This document shows, in pieces, positions 59,035-64,000 of a stretch of DNA of 64,000 nucleotides. The notes under the pieces are model-generated. The model did no database searches and was not told the DNA's origin. It worked only from the letters and a program-made list of their open reading frames with translations. The position numbers and the translations under genes are program-made. The DNA is from Mesostigma viride (lineage: Eukaryota; Streptophyta; Mesostigmatophyceae; Mesostigmatales; Mesostigmataceae), in assembly GCA_009746045.1 (NCBI GenBank), contig RPFO01000079.1:1885844-1949843 (forward strand), in the 5' to 3' direction. Every line of letters begins with the position of its first letter. The stretch's first letter is position 1.

Positions 59035-59749
59035 CACGTGGCAGCACAGCAGATCATGTGGTTGTTCGCACCTAGTATGGTCCTTGCGTGGACGGCTTTG
59101 CTTTTCTAGACAGAAGGCATGGTCTAGTGCCATCTAGTCATGTGGACTACAGCACCCTGCTGCGCCCTGCTGCTATCTCGCAATGCGGCGAGCAATCAAT
59201 GACCCAACCACAGTTCAGTACAGCAGCTGTCTTACTTGATATGCGTCCGTGAAAGGAATCCGTTTCAATGGCCATGTAGTTTTCAATGCACGCCTACCCC
59301 ATGAAGGCCGGGGTGTGTGTTAGCCTCTACGACCTTTTGCGGCGATTCAACTTTCTTTCTTTGCATTTCACGCGAAGCGGAGACCTGAGAGGCCAATCCC
59401 TCCCAGAGACAACTCTTCCTGGATGCATGGTCGTCGCTCCAAGGATGTGTAAGGACTAGATCTAGTTGTTTGGCAAAATGCCGGAAGCCATGTGGCTATC
59501 CGTGTAGTAGGACCTGCACATGATGGAAGATGGTTAGGACGGGTGACTGTAGTGTGTGGATGGAAGGGACCTAGTACAGGGTGAGGATCAAATCAGCTTA
59601 CAGTGAATTTAAGTAAAATTGCTCTATACACTCGCAACTATACACACTGGGAAACTCCGGCGTCATGAGTCATTTTGGGAGGCGCGCCATATGGCAATTC
59701 TGCAATAAGACCCTGCTTATTAACTTTGCCAGCCAGTATTCTTTGGTGC
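59035..59749. other. uS9m 3' flank, no gene seen
   Basis: 59395-59515 resembles the hairpin element and its flank (gagacaactcttcctggatgcatgg, then tgtggctatccgtgtagtagg as at 24.8-25.4 kb). Otherwise featureless. Confidence 0.45.
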
Positions 59750-59769
59750 GGCTGAAGGAGCAACTTTTT

Positions 59770-59875
59770 TAATCCCCGCTACTATGTGAAGTACAGCGCC
59801 GAGGTCTACGTGGACGCTGACGCACGAGCTGGTGAAACGATTCGACGGCACCGTACCAAGATGCTGCGCACTTAA
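59770..59875 (+). mobile_element. Possible LINE RT relic
   Basis: Frameshifted peptides resembling YGAEAWTLTDTLAAKLNGTVTRMLR: YSAEVYV in one frame, ELVKRFDGTV and TKMLRT in others. Short and weak. Confidence 0.45.
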
Positions 59876-59935
59876 TTAGCATTCCCTTCTGTTTGCATAT
59901 TAACGATGAGGATTTGTACGCTGATTTACCATGTT

Positions 59936-60002
59936 AAGTGAGACAACTATTCCTGGACGCATGGCGATCCATTGCCGTGGAAGGACTAGGATAGTTGTCT
60001 GA
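59936..60002. mobile_element. Short inverted-repeat element (MITE-like)
   Basis: AGTGAGACAACTAT at the left and ATAGTTGTCT at the right are inverted repeats around cctggacgcatggcgatcca and ggaaggactagg. Related copies are at 25302-25372 and 44700-44775. Confidence 0.6.
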
Positions 60003-60555
60003 GAGGAAAGACGTGAAGACTGCGGGAGCCGCGCGTATGCATGTTTCCCACATGAATTCTTAGACACAGGCGCCTGGGCCTAGCCGCGGGAACCTAGCCC
60101 GCACATGCAGGTCAGGTAGACACATCCGCAACAGGCTGGCTGGCACCAAGCCCGCACAGCCCGGGCGTTTTGTCCTCATGCGTGGTGCCCACATGCCCCA
60201 GGCCGCGCGCGGCAAGGTCTGCATGGACTTCCCGTCATAGGCTAGGTTATCGACATATGCTACCCTATCTAGACGGGGCAGGCTCACGCTCAAAGAGCCC
60301 CCTGGTTTGTCTGTTTGGAGTGTGGAGGCAGGTGACACGTTAAATACAAGATATAGGTGGCAGACAGTATTGAAGGACGATGGCCGACCCGGCGGACCTC
60401 CCTCCTTTCACCTCCAAGAGGATTATGGACACGGTCCAACGTCTTCACAATGATGCAGCCACGAGATTTGACGAGATTGTGGCCGCGGTCGTGAAACTTG
60501 CAGCAGCGGTAATTCGAGGACACGGATGTAATGCTACTCTTCCGAGACCTCTGCA
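60003..60555. other. No recognised gene
   Basis: A minus-strand 92-codon frame (60060-60338) and a plus frame starting MADPADLPPFTSKRIMDTVQ (60380-60643) have no clear relatives. The latter runs into the LINE piece and may be its N-terminal part. Confidence 0.4.
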
Positions 60556-61077
60556 ACTGTACTGCCTTCTGCTGTCGGCGCAACCGCCCCCTGTGCACAA
60601 CCTGGCAACGTCATGTACACAGCTTCAGAACCATGCTGTATAAAAACAAAGGGTCGCCTGCTGACCCGGGCAACTATAGGCGGGGCTGCATCCAAAGCGC
60701 AGCCCTCAAGCTACTCATGCGGCTCACGGGCTGAACCGTCTGCGCACGGCCCTGGACGGACACCTAGTAATTAGTGAAACCCAGTTCGACTTCCGTCCCG
60801 GTCACAACACAATCCAGGCGCTCGATATTTGCTACTCGACGCCTAGCTCATGGAAGAAATAATATGCAACGCCTCAGGTCTGGTAAGTCCCCTTTGCACG
60901 TTGTGCTGGTGGACTTTATCCACATGCAAGGCCTTCGACTCGGTTTTCATGTCTGCGTTGTGGCACATTCTGGCTCTGTTCCGGATTCCCGCGCTCCTCC
61001 TTGCGGTAATACACAAACTGTATTAAGGGTCCACCGGCCACCTCGGTGCCCACTTCATACGGGTCCGCGCCTCCATT
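60556..61077 (+). mobile_element. LINE RT first-half fragment, frameshifted
   Basis: Encodes the finger region of a non-LTR RT in several frames: YKNKGSPADPGNYRRGCIQS, ALKLLMRLTG, QFDFRPGHNTIQALDICY and VLVDFIHMQGL, the counterpart of the first catalytic Asp box. This is the part missing from the LINE A copies, so it may be the upstream half of that family. Confidence 0.75.
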
Positions 61078-61195
61078 AAAAATTAAAAATTAAATTATAA
61101 CATGTCTCCGTTGGGAGATCATGTAGCACATATTCCAGGTTGGATGGGTGGTGTGGAGGAAGCCGCGTAATCGAACTAACCTAACTCTAAGCGCG
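61078..61195 (-). mobile_element. LINE family A tail inserted in LINE RT fragment
   Basis: Inverted (AATTT) tail, stem-loop ctccgttgggag and UTR. The RT reading on the plus strand continues on the other side. Confidence 0.75.
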
Positions 61196-61470
61196 CCTCC
61201 ATGCCCTCTCCAAAAGGGAGTGTGGCAAGGCTGTGTGCTCGTGCCATATACCTAGCTTCTGATCAGTAGCTTCTGATCAGTCAATTACCTAGCTGTTCAT
61301 CCTAGTTGTGGACTACGTGATGACGCAGGCGCGCAAGCGTTTTGCTCGAGCGTGACGCGTCGGGAACCCCGGGTGCTGGTAGCCGGCCAACCGGCGTTGG
61401 CACGGTGCCAGGGCTGACACGCAGATCATGCTAGCGGAAATTATCTACGGGCCGACGACACCAGGTGCCC
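61196..61470 (+). mobile_element. LINE RT fragment, continued
   Basis: Continues the RT with KGVWQGCVLVPY (box C) and VVDYVMTQARKRFAR, matching VMRQARARFTALLEL of the LINE A copies. A tandem ccttctgatcagt duplication lies at 61255-61280. Stops and frameshifts abound. Confidence 0.7.
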
Positions 61471-62228
61471 TCCTCGAGGGTACGTACATAGCACAGTTTC
61501 CCCGCCCCGGCAAGTATATCATCTATATGGCTCGGGGGTCAGACCGCCCCGTGGTCTGCCCGCACGTGGTCCTTGTATTGGCGGTAGCGCCTGTCACTCG
61601 CCCTCACTCGCACCGTGGCTGATGTGTTATTCCGCCGTGCGCACCGGCCCGGGCCGACTTTATTGCAACCCATGCGGTCTATAGATCCCTCCCAGGCCTG
61701 CATGGTGGGCCGGCAGCGATGTTGCTGCGTCCCATGGTCCGGATTCTCCCGATTTCTGGCCTGCGCTGGTTGTCTCCTTTATGTTGCTGCGTGCATGTCG
61801 TTGTTTTGTGATGTAGTTAGTTGTACCTTGTGCAGCTGGCTTGATCCTTGGGTGTCCGTGTCAGATTACTATTAATTTCTTTAGGTTTCTTCTTCTTTTC
61901 GGGGTTTTCCTTATGTTGCATGCCAATCTCACCTCCGTAATTTCTCATTCTCAATGAATCTATATGGCCTAGCTGCCGGCGCGCCAGCGCCCCGCCCCGG
62001 CAACTTTCCCAGCCTGCCGGGGCCGGCACCCCGCCGCCGGGTTCGATCCCCGGCGGGGCCGGCACTAAAATGAGCACTGCTGCCCTTCCTCCTGGACTTT
62101 CGTAAGCGCCCTCCTCGTAAGTTGCATGTGTAGCGTTAGGCCTGTTACATCACGGTTCCTTAAATATGTATTGGCACTCACATGACGCAGTGCGTGACTT
62201 ATGTCAAGGGACTTAAATTAGTTTATAT
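61471..62228. other. Mixed repeats, no gene
   Basis: 61736-61779 is a piece of R1 in minus orientation. 61980-62065 is very GC-rich and includes CCGGGTTCGATCCCCGG, a perfect tRNA T-arm hairpin with B box, but no full tRNA can be folded around it; it is probably a tRNA-derived SINE relic. Confidence 0.5.
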
Positions 62229-62356
62229 ATAGTTGTCTCACTTTCAACAAGGGAATTTGTACTAATTACAAATTACTACTTTACAACCTGCCAGGATTTA
62301 TTGAACTCTTCATGTGCAGCAGCTTGCCCACTGCAGATATGAAGTGAGACAACTAT
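62229..62356. mobile_element. MITE-like element with 15-bp inverted repeats
   Basis: ATAGTTGTCTCACTT (62229-62243) and AAGTGAGACAACTAT (62342-62356) are perfect inverted repeats enclosing 98 bases of AT-rich sequence. A single such end also occurs at 27340 and 45990. Confidence 0.65.
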
Positions 62357-62768
62357 GCCTATAAACGGATGACGGCAAAGGGCACCAACCACAATCTAAT
62401 ACACAGCCATTTGTACAACGTCCGTCAGCACTAAACTAATCCCACTAAGTTTTAATAAGCAGCTACTTCGTTGATCTGACGACCAACACAAGAAGCAGGG
62501 CTTGACTAGTAGATTCTTGGGGTGCAAGCCACAGTCCCAATACTGAAACAAAGAACCAGCTCATTAAATGCAGCCAGAAACCAAGCGCCCGGAACCGGGC
62601 GAGGGCGCGCTACCATCCGCGACAGGAGCCGCATAGAACAGGAGCCGCGTAGCCATCCTAGGCTGGCGCATTTTGTGTACTAGATCCTGGGGAAACAAAG
62701 AAATATGAAACAAACTTGAATCAATGCTCAGGGAACCAACGGTGTTGTCATCCGCCACCGTCCGGACC
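62357..62768. other. 3' flank of ALKBH6-like gene
   Basis: No coding signal; it should include the 3' UTR of the gene to the right. Confidence 0.45.
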
Positions 62769-64000
62769 TCACTGGCCACACATCCCGGCAGACTCCCCGA
62801 TCATGGTGATTAGTACACCTGGCCGCCGCTCCAGCCGCATCCCCTCGCAGTCCCCCGCCGCCTGCAGGTTGCATATCTCGTCACGGGACATGACGTCCCA
62901 GCTCTGTGCATTGATGCCGTATGGCACGTTGCGGAAGCACTCCCCCATGAGCAGCAGTGCACTGCCTGGCTGCATGAGCACCTGGACATGCTCTGTGCAC
63001 CCACTCATCTGCATCAAACGAAGGAACAAATAGCGCCAGGCATGTAGAGGGGGGGGGGAGGGGGGGGAGAGGGAAGAGCAGTAAGCCCAGGAGTAAGCTC
63101 AGGGACCGGATGTATGATTAACTTAACTATTAATCTCATCCTTTATGATTATTACCAAGGAAGATCTGGGGGGACAGTTTGGGAAATGGCCACTGATTTT
63201 TGGTGAAAATGGGTGCAGTGTCTTCCCATGACGGGGAAAACGGCAGGAAATTAGATTGAGCACAGAAAAGTAAAGGTTGTCATGGCAAGGTGGGAGCGCT
63301 CGGCAGAAATCCACAATACAAACAAGCAATTGCGAGGTACAGAGTGGACACGGTACGATGGGTACTCTTTAATGACAACAAAAACAAATTTACTATGAGG
63401 GTGACGATGATGACAAGAATGTCGCTGGGCACGCACCATGTTGGTGGGGAATAAGTCGATGACGGTGTGAGAGCCCATCATGACCGCCAGCATGTAGTCC
63501 CCGCAGGTGGGCTTGCTGACGGGCCGGTTGTGCTCCGGATGCAAGAACTGGGATATCAGCACCTGGATGCCGGTAGAGAACAAATGATAAAAAGCCGAAA
63601 AAAAGTGTCAGGCTTTCTCACGAAGACTATCTGAGTTGGTCTTGCAACAACAAACGCGTTTGAACGTGAACATTTGCAAACACAAAAGGGACGAAACCCG
63701 AAACAGACGACGCCCGGGCGTCACAAACTATGCTGCAACATGGACGTACTTGGTTGGGAATGCTGGGCAGGAGGCCGACTCGTAGAAAGTAGGCAATCAG
63801 CTGGCCGATATAGGCAGGGTAGTTGGGCTTGCCGTCGAAGGCAGTGTACAGGCGGAAGCGAGGGTTCCGTTCCTCATAGAATTGGGTGCGAGCAGGGGAG
63901 CAGCAGTCCTCCTCTTCGTCGCTGCTCGTCCGCGCGAAGCTGGAGGCAGACGAGAGGCCCGACCGGGTGGAGGAGGACGTGGAAACGAGGCTTTGCTGGG
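62769..64000 (-). CDS. ALKBH6-like protein with substituted iron ligands, 5' part beyond window
   Basis: Exons on the minus strand: 63750-64000 (continues past the window), 63437-63562, 62769-63008; all GT-AG, phase 0. The readable part is about 205 residues: a Ser-rich acidic stretch (TSSDEEEDCCS), YPAYIGQLIAYFLRVGLLPSIPNQ, VLISQFLHPEHNRPVSKPTC, MGSHTVIDLFP, then MQPGSALLLMGECFRNVPYG and RPGVLITMIG. This follows the order of ALKBH6 (PN-V-L, GSHTV-DF, a PRSLL-type strand, H-G-I, and an Arg-S-L-T strand). In that alignment the HxD of the active enzymes is PVS here and the last His (HGI) is Tyr (YGI). An active 2-oxoglutarate dioxygenase seems unlikely. The assignment rests on remembered family sequence. 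Confidence 0.58.
63044..63075. repeat. G-rich run in ALKBH6-like intron
   Basis: Two runs of G separated by a short spacer, within the last intron. Confidence 0.7.

Noticed and set aside
61980-62066. Functional tRNA gene
   Set aside because: Perfect T-arm but no consistent full cloverleaf.

Overview
The window is eukaryotic nuclear DNA: genes are split by GT-AG introns, organelle-targeted proteins are encoded, and about half the sequence is repeats and non-LTR retrotransposon debris. The best matches I can recall for the proteins are plant-type (an organellar methionyl-tRNA synthetase of the OVA1 kind, a 123-residue NTF2, a 264-residue peroxisomal-type enoyl-CoA hydratase, a mitochondrial uS9). 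A green alga is therefore the most likely source, but the sequence does not let me name a genus.

Layout. 1-11230 (minus): 11 exons of an organellar methionyl-tRNA synthetase, 3' end outside the window, with introns full of minisatellites. 11967-12535 (plus): D-aminoacyl-tRNA deacylase, divergent from the synthetase. 13088-32499 and 32706-50397: two copies of one large segment in direct orientation, separated by 206 bp. Each copy holds an enoyl-CoA hydratase gene (minus), a gene for a secreted protein of repeated four-cysteine modules (plus), and an island of broken LINE elements. The copies differ mainly by clean transposon insertions, so the duplication is young, or it is two haplotypes joined by assembly. 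51070-51790 (minus): nuclear transport factor 2. 52881-59034 (plus): mitochondrial ribosomal protein uS9, whose first intron holds about 4 kb of a 20-bp tandem repeat. 59750-61500: degraded LINE pieces. 62769-64000 (minus): 3' part of an ALKBH6-like gene whose iron ligands appear to be lost.

The most unusual pattern is in the synthetase gene. In six introns the last 15-50 bases of the upstream exon, with its 5' splice site, are repeated one to five times inside the intron, at different stages of decay. I call these exon-end echoes. They look like snapshots of introns growing by tandem duplication across the exon-intron border.

Functional links: the synthetase and the deacylase share an upstream region and both act in tRNA charging (one loads Met, the other removes D-amino acids from tRNA); uS9m and the synthetase both serve organelle translation. 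No operon-like or CRISPR-like system is present. No intact transposable element was found. The very long open frames at 2.5-3.8 kb, 4.5-5.1 kb and 54-58.7 kb are artefacts of tandem repeats.
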